From the NCBI GenBank assembly GCA_963793025.1, contig CAWBYL010000002.1, forward strand, positions 186,001-250,000: DNA of 64,000 nt, given 5' to 3'. Source of the DNA: CAWBYL01 sp963793025 (lineage in GTDB: Bacteria; Actinomycetota; Acidimicrobiia; Acidimicrobiales; Acidimicrobilacustridaceae). The notes beneath the pieces were generated by a model. The model did not search any database and had not been told where the DNA came from. It was given only the letters and a program-made list of their open reading frames with translations. Shown here piece after piece: positions 7,986-16,651 of this stretch (within the stretch, counting starts at the first letter, position 1; each line of letters starts with the position of its first letter). A program made the translations under genes and the position numbers.

Positions 7986-8743
7986 CGATCGCCGTCGGAG
8001 TGCTCACCGCGGCCTCGGTGGTGGTCCTCGTGGTCGCCGTCCGGGGACTGGCGACCATGCCTCACGCCTCGGCCACCCGCCGCCGCCTCGCCTCCATCGC
8101 CCCGCCGTCGACGTCACCTTCGTGGGGGCAGGAGCTCGGCGCGCGAGTCTTGCGGAGCCGTCCGGTCCGAGGTGGTCTCGGTTGGCTGCGCCACCAGGGG
8201 CGCCATCACCGGTGGCGGCGGGCCGATCGAGAGCTCCCGGCTCTGCTCGACCAGATCACCCGCCACCTCCGCTCCGGCGCCAACCTGCGCGCCGCGGTGC
8301 ACGCCGCAGTCGGGTCGCGCACCGACGCCGCCACCGTGACCCTGCGCCACGAGCTGGATCACGGTGCTCCGTTCGGTCCTGCGGTGGGGACGTGGGCGGC
8401 GGCCACGCCCACCGCCGCTCACCGCCTGGTCGCCGCCGCCCTGGTGCTGGCCGCCGATGCCGGAGGCGCCGTCGCCGTGGTGCTCGACGGCGTCGGCGAG
8501 ACAGTCCGCGACCGCATCGCGGTCGAGCGCGAGGTGGGCGCACTCTCCTCCCAGGCTCGGGCGTCGGCCGCCCTGCTGGTGGTGGCGCCCATCGTGTTCT
8601 CGCTGCTGGCTGCCACCGCGGATCGCCGGGTGGCGTCGGTCCTGACGGCCAGCCCCGTCGGTTGGGCCTGCATCGCCGGAGGCCTCCTCCTCGACGCCCT
8701 GGGCGCGTGGTGGATGGCGCGGTTGATCGGGCGGGTCCGGTGA
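7982..8743 (+). CDS. tadB: TadB-like inner-membrane pilus platform protein (T2SS F family)
   Basis: 253 aa from GTG 7982, chosen because it shares GTGA with the tadA stop. An in-frame GTG at 7913 would overlap tadA by 73 bp. An N-terminal transmembrane helix (VTIAVGVLTAASVVVLVVAV) is followed by a cytoplasmic helical GspF-like domain (ALLDQITRHLRSGANLRAAV) and two C-terminal helices. It works with TadC as the membrane platform for the TadA motor. Confidence 0.88.
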   Translation: MTIAVGVLTAASVVVLVVAVRGLATMPHASATRRRLASIAPPSTSPSWGQELGARVLRSRPVRGGLGWLRHQGRHHRWRRADRELPALLDQITRHLRSGANLRAAVHAAVGSRTDAATVTLRHELDHGAPFGPAVGTWAAATPTAAHRLVAAALVLAADAGGAVAVVLDGVGETVRDRIAVEREVGALSSQARASAALLVVAPIVFSLLAATADRRVASVLTASPVGWACIAGGLLLDALGAWWMARLIGRVR

Positions 8744-9570
8744 CCCCCGCCCTCGTCGTCGCCGCTCTCGTGGTGGGGGCCGTCGTCGTGGCCCTCGGGC
8801 CCCGCCACCCGTGGACGGACGTCCGCATCGGTCGCCGCCTCCACCAGCTGGAGAGAGTGGGTCTGGGTCACCGGCGGCCCGATCCTCAGACCCCGTTGCC
8901 GGCGCTGGCCACCACGGGGAGACGGCTGGCGTGCCGCGTGGGCGCGCCGGTACGGCGATGGGGCCGGCGTCCCGCCGATCCGCAGGCCGACGGGCAGCTC
9001 GGGACCGCCCTCATCGTGGGCGTCGCGTTCGGGCTGGCGGCGTCGCCGGTGCTGGTCCTGCCCGCCACGGCCGCCACCTGGACCCTGCCGATCCTGCGTC
9101 GTCGTCGCCGGGCCTTCCAGCACGACCGCTCGGTCCGGGACGGCCTCCCCGATGCGGTCGACCTCTTCCGCCTCGCCATCGGGGCCGGACTCTCCGTGCA
9201 CCAGGCGGTGGAGGAGGTCGCCCCGCGGGTCGACGCCCCGCTGGGCGATGCGCTGGTGGAGGTGCGCCGTCGCGTGGGCGTGGGTGTCCGGTTGGGCGAC
9301 GCCCTCGATGCCCTCGACCCGCTCGGCGACCCGCTGTTGCCCCTGGTCGGCGCCCTGCGCAGCGCCGCCCGCTACGGCACCCCACTCGGTGATGCCCTCC
9401 AACGGGTGGCAGCCGACGCCCGGCTGATCCGCCGTCGACGGGCCGAGGAGCAGGCCCGCCGACTCCCGGTGCAGCTCCTGCTCCCGTTGGTGGTGTGCGT
9501 GCTCCCCGCCTTCGGCCTGTTGGCCGTCGTCCCGCTCCTCATCGCCTCGCTGCGCTCGCTGCAGCTCTGA
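8740..9570 (+). CDS. tadC: TadC-like inner-membrane pilus platform protein (T2SS F family)
   Basis: 276 aa from GTG 8740, again a 4-bp GTGA overlap with the gene before. Hydrophobic helices occur at the N-terminus, in the middle (ALIVGVAFGLAASPVLVLPA) and at the C-terminus (LPLVVCVLPAFGLLAVVPLL). They frame a GspF-type domain with the typical DAVDLFRLAIGAGLSVHQAV segment. Paired with tadB in all tad loci. Confidence 0.88.
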   Translation: MTPALVVAALVVGAVVVALGPRHPWTDVRIGRRLHQLERVGLGHRRPDPQTPLPALATTGRRLACRVGAPVRRWGRRPADPQADGQLGTALIVGVAFGLAASPVLVLPATAATWTLPILRRRRRAFQHDRSVRDGLPDAVDLFRLAIGAGLSVHQAVEEVAPRVDAPLGDALVEVRRRVGVGVRLGDALDALDPLGDPLLPLVGALRSAARYGTPLGDALQRVAADARLIRRRRAEEQARRLPVQLLLPLVVCVLPAFGLLAVVPLLIASLRSLQL

Positions 9571-9613
9571 GGCCGGCACTTCCCCCACCGACCCCTCCAA
9601 CGAGGAGACACCC

Positions 9614-9859
9614 ATGACCAACCTCTACCGGCGCGCTCAGTTCGCGCTGCTGCTCGCCCTGACCCACCTGTGCACCGAACCCCCGCCCCGCATCGCTCGC
9701 CGGCGCGGCGACGGAGGCCAGACCACCGCCGAGTACGCCCTTGTCCTGTTGGGCGCCGCCGGCATCGCCCTCCTGCTCCTCGGCTGGGCCACCAAGTCCG
9801 GCGCCGTGGCCAAGCTGTTCGACGCGGTGATGAACAACGTGATCGGGCGGGTGAAGTGA
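9614..9859 (+). CDS. Flp-type pilin / small prepilin
   Basis: 81 aa with a class IV prepilin signature: a long basic leader (about 34 residues), then G|QTTAEYALVLLGAAG, with Glu at +5 of the mature form and a hydrophobic helix. Cleavage is expected before Gln35. The mature pilin is about 47 residues, typical of Flp. A good GAGGAG lies 7 nt before the ATG at 9614. It is the only tad gene with a separate ribosome site and a 43-bp gap, consistent with higher translation. No prepilin peptidase gene is in the window. Confidence 0.88.
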   Translation: MTNLYRRAQFALLLALTHLCTEPPPRIARRRGDGGQTTAEYALVLLGAAGIALLLLGWATKSGAVAKLFDAVMNNVIGRVK

Positions 9860-10257
9860 CCCGGACGAGGCGGGGGGACGCTGGGCAGGCCACCGTGGAG
9901 GCGGCCCTCGTCCTCCCCCTCGTCGCTCTGCTGCTCCTCGTGGTGCTCCAGGTGGGTCTGGTCGTCCGTGACGACCTCCTCGTGGCCCACGCGGCGCGCG
10001 AAGGGGCCCGGGCCGCCTCCGTGTCCGATGGCGATCGGGCCGGCGCGGCGTACCGTGCGGTGGTGGGCTCGGCCGATCTGGCGGTCACCCGCCTGCACGT
10101 CCGCACCGATCTGGTGGACGGTGGTCGAAGGGTGCGGGTCGAGGTCCGCTACGACAGCCCGACCGACGTTCCGCTCGTGGGTCTGCTGCTCCCCGACGTG
10201 GGGGTGACCGGCAGGGCGGTGATGCTGGTGGAGACCGACGAGGTCGCCGCCGGCTGA
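9856..10257 (+). CDS. tadE: TadE-like pseudopilin
   Basis: 133 aa from GTG 9856 (GTGA overlap with flp). The leader ends GDAG|QATVEAALVLPLVALLLLVVLQ, the TadE prepilin motif with Glu+5, followed by the TadE-type HAAREGARAASV segment and a beta-rich tail. It closes the operon. Its last 109 bp are antisense to the 3' end of the convergent helicase gene. Confidence 0.88.
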   Translation: MTRTRRGDAGQATVEAALVLPLVALLLLVVLQVGLVVRDDLLVAHAAREGARAASVSDGDRAGAAYRAVVGSADLAVTRLHVRTDLVDGGRRVRVEVRYDSPTDVPLVGLLLPDVGVTGRAVMLVETDEVAAG

Positions 10258-12536
10258 GGCGCGAACCCGAGGATCGACCGGATCAGGGCCGCCGCGCCCG
10301 GCTTGTCGAGCGGCTCGTTGCCGTTGCCGCACTTGGGCGACTGCACACACGACGGGCACCCGTCGGTGCAGGTGCACGACTCGACGACGTCGAGGGTGGC
10401 CAGGAGGTGGCGGTCCGCCGACGCGAAGCCCAGTTCGGCCACGCCGGCGCCGCCGGGGTAGCCGTCGTAGATCACGATGGTGGCGGTGCCCGTCTCGGCC
10501 AACATCGGCGTGGACACCCCCCCGACGTCCCAGCGATCGCAGATCGTGAAGAGCGGCAGGATGCCGATGGCGGCGTGCTCGGCGGCGTGCAGCGCGCCGG
10601 GGATGCGGGCGGCGTCGAGTCCGGCGTCGAGCAACACGGACGCGGGGACCGCGTACCAGAAGGCCCGGGTGACGAGCTCGCTGGGGGGGAGGTCGAGGTC
10701 GTGGTGGCCGAGCTGCTCGCCGGTGAAGGTGTCGAAGCGCCGGTAGCCGATGAGCTGGGACCGCACCCGTACCGGCCCCAGCCCCAGGTCGGCTCCGCCG
10801 ATCGACTGGCTCTGCTCGGTGTCGAGGATGGCGATCTCGGTGGCGCTCCGGGGCTGGGTGTACTCACCGCCGTCGGCTGGCTCCACCAGGGCGACGCGGT
10901 CGTCGAGGTCGAGGTCGGCCACCCGCCACACGCGTCCCTGGTGCAGGTAGACCGCGCCCGGGTGGACCAGGCGGAGCGCTCGCGATCCGTCGACCGTGCC
11001 CACGAGGGTGCCGTCGGGCTGGGCGATGCGGAACTCGTCGTCGCCGGCGTTGCGCAGGCCCACCCCGCGGGCGGGCCAGCCCCGACCCGCCCACACCGCC
11101 TGGACCCCCCGCCGGTGCGAGGCGGGACGCACCTTGAGCCGGTCGTCGAGCACCAGGGTGCGTACGCCATCGTCCAGCAGGTCGGGCCACCACTGCTCGT
11201 CGCGTGGCGTGAGGGGGAGCTCGTAGGCCGCGCAGGTGAGGTGGCGGAGCAGCACGTGGGGGTTGGACGGGTTCACCACCGCGGGCTCGGGCGGTCGGGT
11301 GAACAGCTCCCGGGGGTGGTGCATGAACCACTGGTCGAGCTGGTCGTCGCCCGCCACCAGCGCGGCCACCGAGGTCTGGGCCTCCCGCCCGGCGCGCCCC
11401 GCCTGTTGCCACATGGAGGCGATGGTGCCGGGAAACCCGTTGAGCACGCAGGCGTCGAGGCCGCCGACGTCGATGCCGAGCTCGAGGGCAGTGGTGGCGA
11501 CCACGCCCCGGAGGCTGCCGTTGAACAGCTTGCGTTCGATCTCGCGCCGCTCGGCGGTGAGGTAGCCGCCCCGGTAGGGGCGCACCGAGTCGGCCAGATC
11601 GCTGCGCAGCCGTCGACGCACGTCGGCGGCGACGAGCTCGGTGCCCTTGCGGCTGCGGCAGAAGGCGATGGTGCGGTGGCCCTGCCCGACCAGCGCGGAC
11701 ATGAGCTCGGCGGTATCGCGTGCCGACGAGGTGGAGCGCCCACCCTCCTCGTCCGCGCCGGCGGGGTTCCACAGGGCGAAGAGGCGCTCGCCGCGAGGTG
11801 AGCCGTCGTCGGTGACCTCCTGCACCGGGAGCCCGCACAGCTCCGACGCCAGGCGGGCCGGCTCGCCGATGGTGGCCGAGGTGAAGACGAAGGTGGGCTC
11901 GGATCCGTAGTGGGCGCAGATCCGGCGCAGGCGCCGCAGCAGGTGGGCGACGTGGCTGCCGAAGATGCCCCGCAGCGTGTGCAGCTCGTCGATGACGACA
12001 TAGCGCAGGCGAAGGAAGAAGGTGGCCCAGCGGGCGTGGTGGGGGAGCAGGCCCACGTGGAGCATCTCCGGGTTGGTCAACACCACGTTGGCGTTGGCCC
12101 GCACCCAGGTGCGCTCCTCGGGGGTGCAGTCGCCGTCGTAGGTGGAGGCGACCAGCCCGGGGATCTCGAGCCCGGCGATGGCCCGGAGCTGGTCCTGGGC
12201 CAGAGCCTTGGTGGGGAAGAGCAGCAGCGAGGTGGCCGGTCGGAGCCCGGCGAGGACCGCCTCGGCGATGGGCGCCTGGAAGCACAGCGACTTCCCCGAG
12301 GCGGTACCCGTGGCCACGGCGACGGAGCGTCCGTCGCGGAGGTGGTCGATGGCCTCGGCCTGGTGGCTCCACAGGCGCTCGACGCCCAGACGGGCGCTGA
12401 CCCCGTCCGGGAGCGGGCGGGCGAGGTCGGCGTAGCGCGCCGCCCGGGGCGGCAGGTGTTCGACGTGGACGAGGCGCGGATCGGCGCCGAGGGACACGAA
12501 GAAGTCGGCGAGACCGGGCTCAGCGGGGAGAGCCAT
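10149..12536 (-). CDS. DEAD/DEAH-box helicase with DUF1998 zinc-binding C-terminus (MrfA/YprA-like)
   Basis: 795 aa from ATG 12536. Superfamily 2 motifs: Walker A ATGTASGKS, motif II DELH, motif III TSAT, motif VI QQAGRAGR. The C-terminal DUF1998 has the four-Cys cluster CTCTDGCPSC..KCGNG. Relatives include Bacillus MrfA, which acts in mitomycin-damage repair; that function is inferred here. A TACCAT box 8 nt before the ATG suggests a leaderless mRNA. The frame continues about 36 residues past the usual end, antisense into tadE, with a low-complexity Ser/Thr tail. This is a possible late frameshift or loss of the original stop. Confidence 0.92.
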   Translation of the reverse strand: MALPAEPGLADFFVSLGADPRLVHVEHLPPRAARYADLARPLPDGVSARLGVERLWSHQAEAIDHLRDGRSVAVATGTASGKSLCFQAPIAEAVLAGLRPATSLLLFPTKALAQDQLRAIAGLEIPGLVASTYDGDCTPEERTWVRANANVVLTNPEMLHVGLLPHHARWATFFLRLRYVVIDELHTLRGIFGSHVAHLLRRLRRICAHYGSEPTFVFTSATIGEPARLASELCGLPVQEVTDDGSPRGERLFALWNPAGADEEGGRSTSSARDTAELMSALVGQGHRTIAFCRSRKGTELVAADVRRRLRSDLADSVRPYRGGYLTAERREIERKLFNGSLRGVVATTALELGIDVGGLDACVLNGFPGTIASMWQQAGRAGREAQTSVAALVAGDDQLDQWFMHHPRELFTRPPEPAVVNPSNPHVLLRHLTCAAYELPLTPRDEQWWPDLLDDGVRTLVLDDRLKVRPASHRRGVQAVWAGRGWPARGVGLRNAGDDEFRIAQPDGTLVGTVDGSRALRLVHPGAVYLHQGRVWRVADLDLDDRVALVEPADGGEYTQPRSATEIAILDTEQSQSIGGADLGLGPVRVRSQLIGYRRFDTFTGEQLGHHDLDLPPSELVTRAFWYAVPASVLLDAGLDAARIPGALHAAEHAAIGILPLFTICDRWDVGGVSTPMLAETGTATIVIYDGYPGGAGVAELGFASADRHLLATLDVVESCTCTDGCPSCVQSPKCGNGNEPLDKPGAAALIRSILGFAPQPAATSSVSTSITALPVTPTSGSSRPTSGTSVGLS

Positions 12537-12566
12537 CGTCCGCGATGGTACGGCGCGGGTGCGACA

Positions 12567-12584
12567 AACGACACGCGTGTCGTT
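12567..12584. promoter_or_regulatory. 18-bp perfect palindrome at the helicase promoter
   Basis: AACGACACGCGTGTCGTT is perfectly self-complementary. It covers the expected -35 position of the helicase promoter, whose -10 is TACCAT (rc of 12545-12550). A loop-free palindrome at this position looks like a dimeric repressor operator. The regulator is unknown. Confidence 0.55.
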
Positions 12585-12622
12585 CGAGTCGGCCGTGCCG
12601 TCCCGGCCAGTACTCTCCACCT

Positions 12623-12638
12623 CGGGTCACGTGACCCG
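12623..12638. promoter_or_regulatory. 16-bp perfect palindrome upstream of the STAS gene
   Basis: CGGGTCACGTGACCCG, with a CACGTG core. It lies 28 bp before the anti-sigma antagonist start and about 7 bp after a TACTCT box (12611-12616) that could be its -10. It would sit in the 5' leader or over the start site. It is a different sequence from the palindrome 40 bp away, so two regulators may meet here. Confidence 0.5.
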
Positions 12639-12665
12639 TGGCGCGGTCGCCGAGGGGAGGGCCCG

Positions 12666-13019
12666 ATGATCTTCGACGTCGACGTCACCAGGCACGGTGA
12701 GGTGACGGTCGTGGCCGTGATGGGCGACGTCGACGTGGCCACCGCCCCCCGGCTGCGCCAGGCCCTCGTCAGTGCCGCGGCCGAGGCCGTCGCCCCGCCC
12801 CGCGTCGTGGTCGACATCTCCGCCGTGGACTTCCTCGACTCCACCGGGCTCGGTGTTCTCCTCGGTGGGCTCAAGCGGGTGCGCACCCTGGACGGCGAGT
12901 TGGCCCTCGTCGGCGCCGAGGACCAGGTCCGTCGGGTCTTCACCGTCACCCGGGTGGTCGAGATCCTGCCGCTGCACGACTCACTGGCGGCCGCCCTCGA
13001 GACCGTCCGGGGCGGGTGA
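12666..13019 (+). CDS. Anti-sigma factor antagonist, STAS domain
   Basis: 117 aa single STAS domain of the SpoIIAA/RsbV type. The phosphorylatable Ser is S59 in FLDSTGLGVLLGGLK. GGGGAGG at 12654-12660 precedes the ATG by 5 nt. The anti-sigma kinase starts 1 bp after its stop. In partner switching the unphosphorylated STAS protein captures the kinase and frees a sigma factor. The sigma partner is not adjacent; the truncated factor at the window start is one possibility. Confidence 0.92.
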   Translation: MIFDVDVTRHGEVTVVAVMGDVDVATAPRLRQALVSAAAEAVAPPRVVVDISAVDFLDSTGLGVLLGGLKRVRTLDGELALVGAEDQVRRVFTVTRVVEILPLHDSLAAALETVRGG

Positions 13020-13020
13020 C

Positions 13021-13515
13021 GTGGGTCAGATCGAGATCGACATCCCGGCCCGGCCCGAGTACCTGTCGCTCGTCCGCCAGGTCGTCGCCGCCGCCGCCGC
13101 CGTCGAGCCCCGGTTCCGGACCGAGCGCATCGACGACCTGCGTCTGGCCGTGTCCGAGGCCACGACCAACGCGGTGGAGGCTCACGCCGCCCTCGAGGGC
13201 GTCGAGCGGATCGTCGTGCGCTGCTCGCTCGACGTCGAGGGTGACCGCATCGAGGTCGAGGTGCGGGACCAGGGCGGGGGCTTCGATCCTCACGCGGTGC
13301 CCGAGGTCCCCGACGCCGTCGCCCCCGACCGCCTCGAGTTCGAGCGGGGCCTCGGCATCCCCATCATGCGCCAGTTGACCGACGAGGCCGAGATCCGGGT
13401 GACCGGCGACGGGACGACGGTGCGCCTGGTGGTCTACCGATCGGACGCGGCGGCCGGTCGGCGGGAGGCGCCCGGCGGCGACCCGGGCCGGGACGACGGT
13501 GAGCCGCGCGTGTAA
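13021..13515 (+). CDS. Anti-sigma regulatory factor (RsbW-like serine kinase)
   Basis: 164 aa, GHKL ATPase fold. N-box EATTNAVEAH (E46, N50), G1 box VRDQGGGFD, G2 box ERGLGIPIM. It is likely the kinase and anti-sigma partner of the STAS protein immediately upstream. The GTG start is 1 bp after the STAS stop, so the pair is co-translated. The C-terminal ~20 residues are a charged, probably disordered tail. Confidence 0.92.
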   Translation: MGQIEIDIPARPEYLSLVRQVVAAAAAVEPRFRTERIDDLRLAVSEATTNAVEAHAALEGVERIVVRCSLDVEGDRIEVEVRDQGGGFDPHAVPEVPDAVAPDRLEFERGLGIPIMRQLTDEAEIRVTGDGTTVRLVVYRSDAAAGRREAPGGDPGRDDGEPRV

Positions 13516-13628
13516 TACAGGAGTCATATTCGAGTAACAGCCGGATCATTCTCGTCGGCTAGACCACGGTCACCCCGACCAAGGCCAGCTGTGATCACTC
13601 CTCTCCTTCGCCAATCGAACGCCGTTCG

Positions 13629-16190
13629 GTGCCCGCCGCCGGTCGGTCGACGTGGGCTTCACGACGGGCCGGGCGCCCTCGCGGCGGCTCCGAGCCGGCG
13701 CGACCGGAAGGGGATGGCACCCTGCTGCTGACCATCCTGGTCTACGTGGTGGTGGCGGCCGCGGTGGCGGTCCTCGGGCGCGGCCTCGGCCCCCGGGTGT
13801 TCTACGTGGCCGCGCTGGCGCCGCTGTGGACGATCGGCTGGGCGATCTGGGCCGCCGGGCAGCTCGACGACGGCCGGGTGCTGCAGGAGTCGCACCAGTG
13901 GGTGAGCGGTCTCGGGCTGTACATCGATCTCCGCCTCGACTGGTTCTCGATGCTCATGGTGCTGCTGGTGGCGGTCATCGGCCTCGGCGTGTTCGTGTAT
14001 GCCGCCAGCTACTTCCGCGACGGCCCCGAAGTGCCGCGCACGGCAGCGGTGCTCACCCTCTTCGCCGGCTCGATGCTCGGGTTGGTGCTGGCCGACAACC
14101 TCCTGTTGCTGTTCACCTTCTGGGAGCTGACGTCGATCACGTCGTTCCTGTTGATCGGTACCGACGACACGAAGGCCGGCGCCCGGGCGGCCGCCCTGCA
14201 CGCGCTGTTGGTCACCGGCGGCGGCGGCCTGGCCATGCTCGCCGGGTTCATCCTGATCGGGCAGGCCGCCGGCACCTACTCGGTGTCGGCGATCCTGGCC
14301 TCCCCGCCGACGGGCACGACGGTCGCGGTGGGCGTCGCCCTGATGCTGGTGGGCGCCCTCACCAAGTCGGCCCAGGTGCCGTTCCACGCCTGGCTCCCGG
14401 GCGCCATGGCGGCTCCCACCCCGATCAGCGCCTACCTCCACTCGGCGACCATGGTGAAGGCCGGCGTCTACCTCGTGGGCCGCTTCGCTCCCGCCTTCGC
14501 CATGGTCGGTCCCTGGCGGTGGATGGTCCTGGGGGCGGGGTGCGCCAGCATGTTGCTCGGTGGGTACCGGTCGATGCGCCAGACCGACCTGAAGCTGCTG
14601 CTCGCCTACGGCACCATCAGCCAGCTCGGGTTCCTGATGATCCTCTTCGGGGCGGGCACCTCGGAGCTCGCCTTCGCCGGTTGCGTGCTGCTGGTGGCCC
14701 ACGCCCTGTTCAAGTCGGCGCTGTTCCTCACCGTCGGCATCGTCGACCACCAGACCCACACCCGTGACCTGCGGTCGCTGACCGGACTGGGCCGACGGTG
14801 GCCCGTCGTCGCCGCCGGCGCCACCCTCGCGGCGGCGTCGATGGCCGGGATCCCGCCCCTGCTCGGGTTCATCGCCAAGGAGCTGGCCCTCGACGGCCTG
14901 CTCGGCGAGGGCACCCCCGGTCCGGCGGTGCTGCTCACCGTCGTGGTGGTGGGGTCGATGTTCACCGTGGCCTACAGCGCCCGGTTCGTGTGGGGGGCGT
15001 TCGGTCGGGCCGACACCCACCACGGCCTCGAGCGGGCCCAGGTCGGAGCCGAGGCGCCGCACCCGTCGCGCCCCTTCGCCACCGCGCCCGTCGTCTTCGC
15101 CGGTCTCAGCCTGCTGCTCGGTCTCGTCCCCGCCCTCCTCGCGCCGCTCGTCGACGACGCGTGGGAGGCGTTCGGCTACGAGGGCGAGGCCCCACACCTC
15201 AGCCTGTGGCACGGCCTCACGGTGCCCCTCGGCCTGTCCGCCCTGGTCATCGGGGGCGGCGTGGTGCTGTTCCTGGCCCGGGTCCGGGTCGAACGCTGGC
15301 AGTCGTCGGTGCCCCACGTCCCCAGCGCGCTCAGCGTCTACGAACGGGCCATCAAGGGCCTCCTGGGCACCTCGGACCGCGTCACCGCGGTCGTCCAGAG
15401 CGGCTCGCTGCCGGTCTACCTGTCGGTCCTGTTGGTCACCCTCGTCGTGGTTCCGGGCATCCCTCTGGTGGTGTCGGGCGGCCCCGAGGTGTGGCCCAAC
15501 TGGGTGGACTCGCCGATCCAGCTGGTGATCGGGGCGATCATGATCACCGCTGCCCTCGCCGCGGCGGTGAGTCGCCGCCGGTTCGCCGCCGTGCTCCTGC
15601 TCAGCGCCGTCGGCTACGGCATGGCCGCCCTCTTCATCGTGCAGGGTGCTCCCGACCTCGCCCTCACCCAGTTGCTGATCGAGACGCTGGGCACGGTGGC
15701 CTTCGTGCTCGTGCTGCGCCACCTGCCCGACGGCTTCTCGCCGACGGTCGTGCCCGCCCGGAAGGTGCTCCCCGCCCTGATCGGAACCGCGGTGGCGGTG
15801 TTCGTCTTCTACTTCACGGTGACCGCCGGCTCGATCTCGGGCACCCCGACGCCCGACGCGTCCCTCGCCGGCACCGAGGCCTATCCCGCGCTCGAGCACG
15901 GGGAGACCGAGACGGGGGACATCACCGTCTCCGAGGAGTACATCGCCCGGTCCCTCCCGGAGGCCCACGGTCACAACGTGGTCAACGTGATCGTGGTCGA
16001 CTTCCGCGGCTTCGACACGCTGGGTGAGATCACCGTGCTGGTGGTGGCCGCCCTCGGCGTGTGGTCGATGGTGGTGGTCGGCCGCCGGCGTCGCGACAGT
16101 GGTGACGACGACGTCGACGAGGACCCCGATGACGGCCCCGACGGCGATCCCGCCGAGGCCGAGGCCGTGCCCGCCGAGGTGACGGCATGA
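13629..16190 (+). CDS. mrpA: Na+/H+ antiporter subunit A (MrpA, with MrpB-like C-terminal domain)
   Basis: 853 aa as an open frame from GTG 13629. Large membrane subunit related to NuoL, with about 20 helices. Conserved pieces include FWELTSITSFLLIG, KSAQVPFHAWLPGAMAAPTPISA and the C-terminal MrpB-type segment VDFRGFDTLGEITVLVVAALG. The N-terminal ~31 residues are hydrophilic and atypical. Homologs begin near LLLTILVYVV, so the true start may be a CTG at 13722, 8 nt after GGAAGGGG. The out-of-frame ATG at 13714 is not usable. First gene of a seven-gene operon; each later gene starts inside the previous stop. Confidence 0.93.
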   Translation: MPAAGRSTWASRRAGRPRGGSEPARPEGDGTLLLTILVYVVVAAAVAVLGRGLGPRVFYVAALAPLWTIGWAIWAAGQLDDGRVLQESHQWVSGLGLYIDLRLDWFSMLMVLLVAVIGLGVFVYAASYFRDGPEVPRTAAVLTLFAGSMLGLVLADNLLLLFTFWELTSITSFLLIGTDDTKAGARAAALHALLVTGGGGLAMLAGFILIGQAAGTYSVSAILASPPTGTTVAVGVALMLVGALTKSAQVPFHAWLPGAMAAPTPISAYLHSATMVKAGVYLVGRFAPAFAMVGPWRWMVLGAGCASMLLGGYRSMRQTDLKLLLAYGTISQLGFLMILFGAGTSELAFAGCVLLVAHALFKSALFLTVGIVDHQTHTRDLRSLTGLGRRWPVVAAGATLAAASMAGIPPLLGFIAKELALDGLLGEGTPGPAVLLTVVVVGSMFTVAYSARFVWGAFGRADTHHGLERAQVGAEAPHPSRPFATAPVVFAGLSLLLGLVPALLAPLVDDAWEAFGYEGEAPHLSLWHGLTVPLGLSALVIGGGVVLFLARVRVERWQSSVPHVPSALSVYERAIKGLLGTSDRVTAVVQSGSLPVYLSVLLVTLVVVPGIPLVVSGGPEVWPNWVDSPIQLVIGAIMITAALAAAVSRRRFAAVLLLSAVGYGMAALFIVQGAPDLALTQLLIETLGTVAFVLVLRHLPDGFSPTVVPARKVLPALIGTAVAVFVFYFTVTAGSISGTPTPDASLAGTEAYPALEHGETETGDITVSEEYIARSLPEAHGHNVVNVIVVDFRGFDTLGEITVLVVAALGVWSMVVVGRRRRDSGDDDVDEDPDDGPDGDPAEAEAVPAEVTA

Positions 16191-16651
16191 GCCGCCGGCC
16201 CGTCGTCGACCCCGAGATGGAGCGGCGCTCGCTCATCCTCGACGTCATCGTCCGGGGCGAGTTCCACGTCTTGTTGGTGGTGTCGATCTACCTGCTCTTC
16301 GCCGGCCACAACCAGCCCGGTGGGGGCTTCGTCGGTGGCCTCGTCGCCGGATCGGCCTGTGCTCTGCGAATGGCGGCGAGAGGCCCCCAGGAGCTGCGGC
16401 GGTCGATCCGGGTCCGGCCGCTCACCCTGCTCGGCCTCGGCCTCCTCTGCGCCGCGACCACCTCCATCGCCGCGTTCTGGAACGGCGGCGACCTCCTCGA
16501 GACCCGCTACCTCCACATGGACGTGCCGTTCATCGGCCCGGTCGGGACCAGCACCGCCTTCTTCTTCGATCTCGGCGTCTATCTCGTCGTGCTCGGCGCC
16601 GTCCTGTCGGTGCTCGAGGCCCTCGGCTCTCCCGAGGAGGAGCTGTCATGA
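16187..16651 (+). CDS. mrpB: Na+/H+ antiporter subunit B
   Basis: 154 aa with four hydrophobic helices and the MnhB/MrpB signature (LLFAGHNQPGGGFVGGLVAG). ATGA overlap with mrpA. Part of the hetero-oligomeric Mrp complex that exchanges cytoplasmic Na+ (or K+) for protons and supports pH and salt tolerance. Confidence 0.95.
   Translation: MSRRPVVDPEMERRSLILDVIVRGEFHVLLVVSIYLLFAGHNQPGGGFVGGLVAGSACALRMAARGPQELRRSIRVRPLTLLGLGLLCAATTSIAAFWNGGDLLETRYLHMDVPFIGPVGTSTAFFFDLGVYLVVLGAVLSVLEALGSPEEELS

Noticed and set aside
13516..13628. Riboswitch or ion-responsive leader before the mrp operon
   Set aside because: The 113-bp region is relatively AT-rich but no convincing stems, known riboswitch motif or ribosome site could be identified by eye.
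13659..15974. 771-codon antisense frame opposite mrpA
   Set aside because: Rich in His, Gln, Arg and Gly as expected for the complement of membrane-protein codons; no domain pattern.
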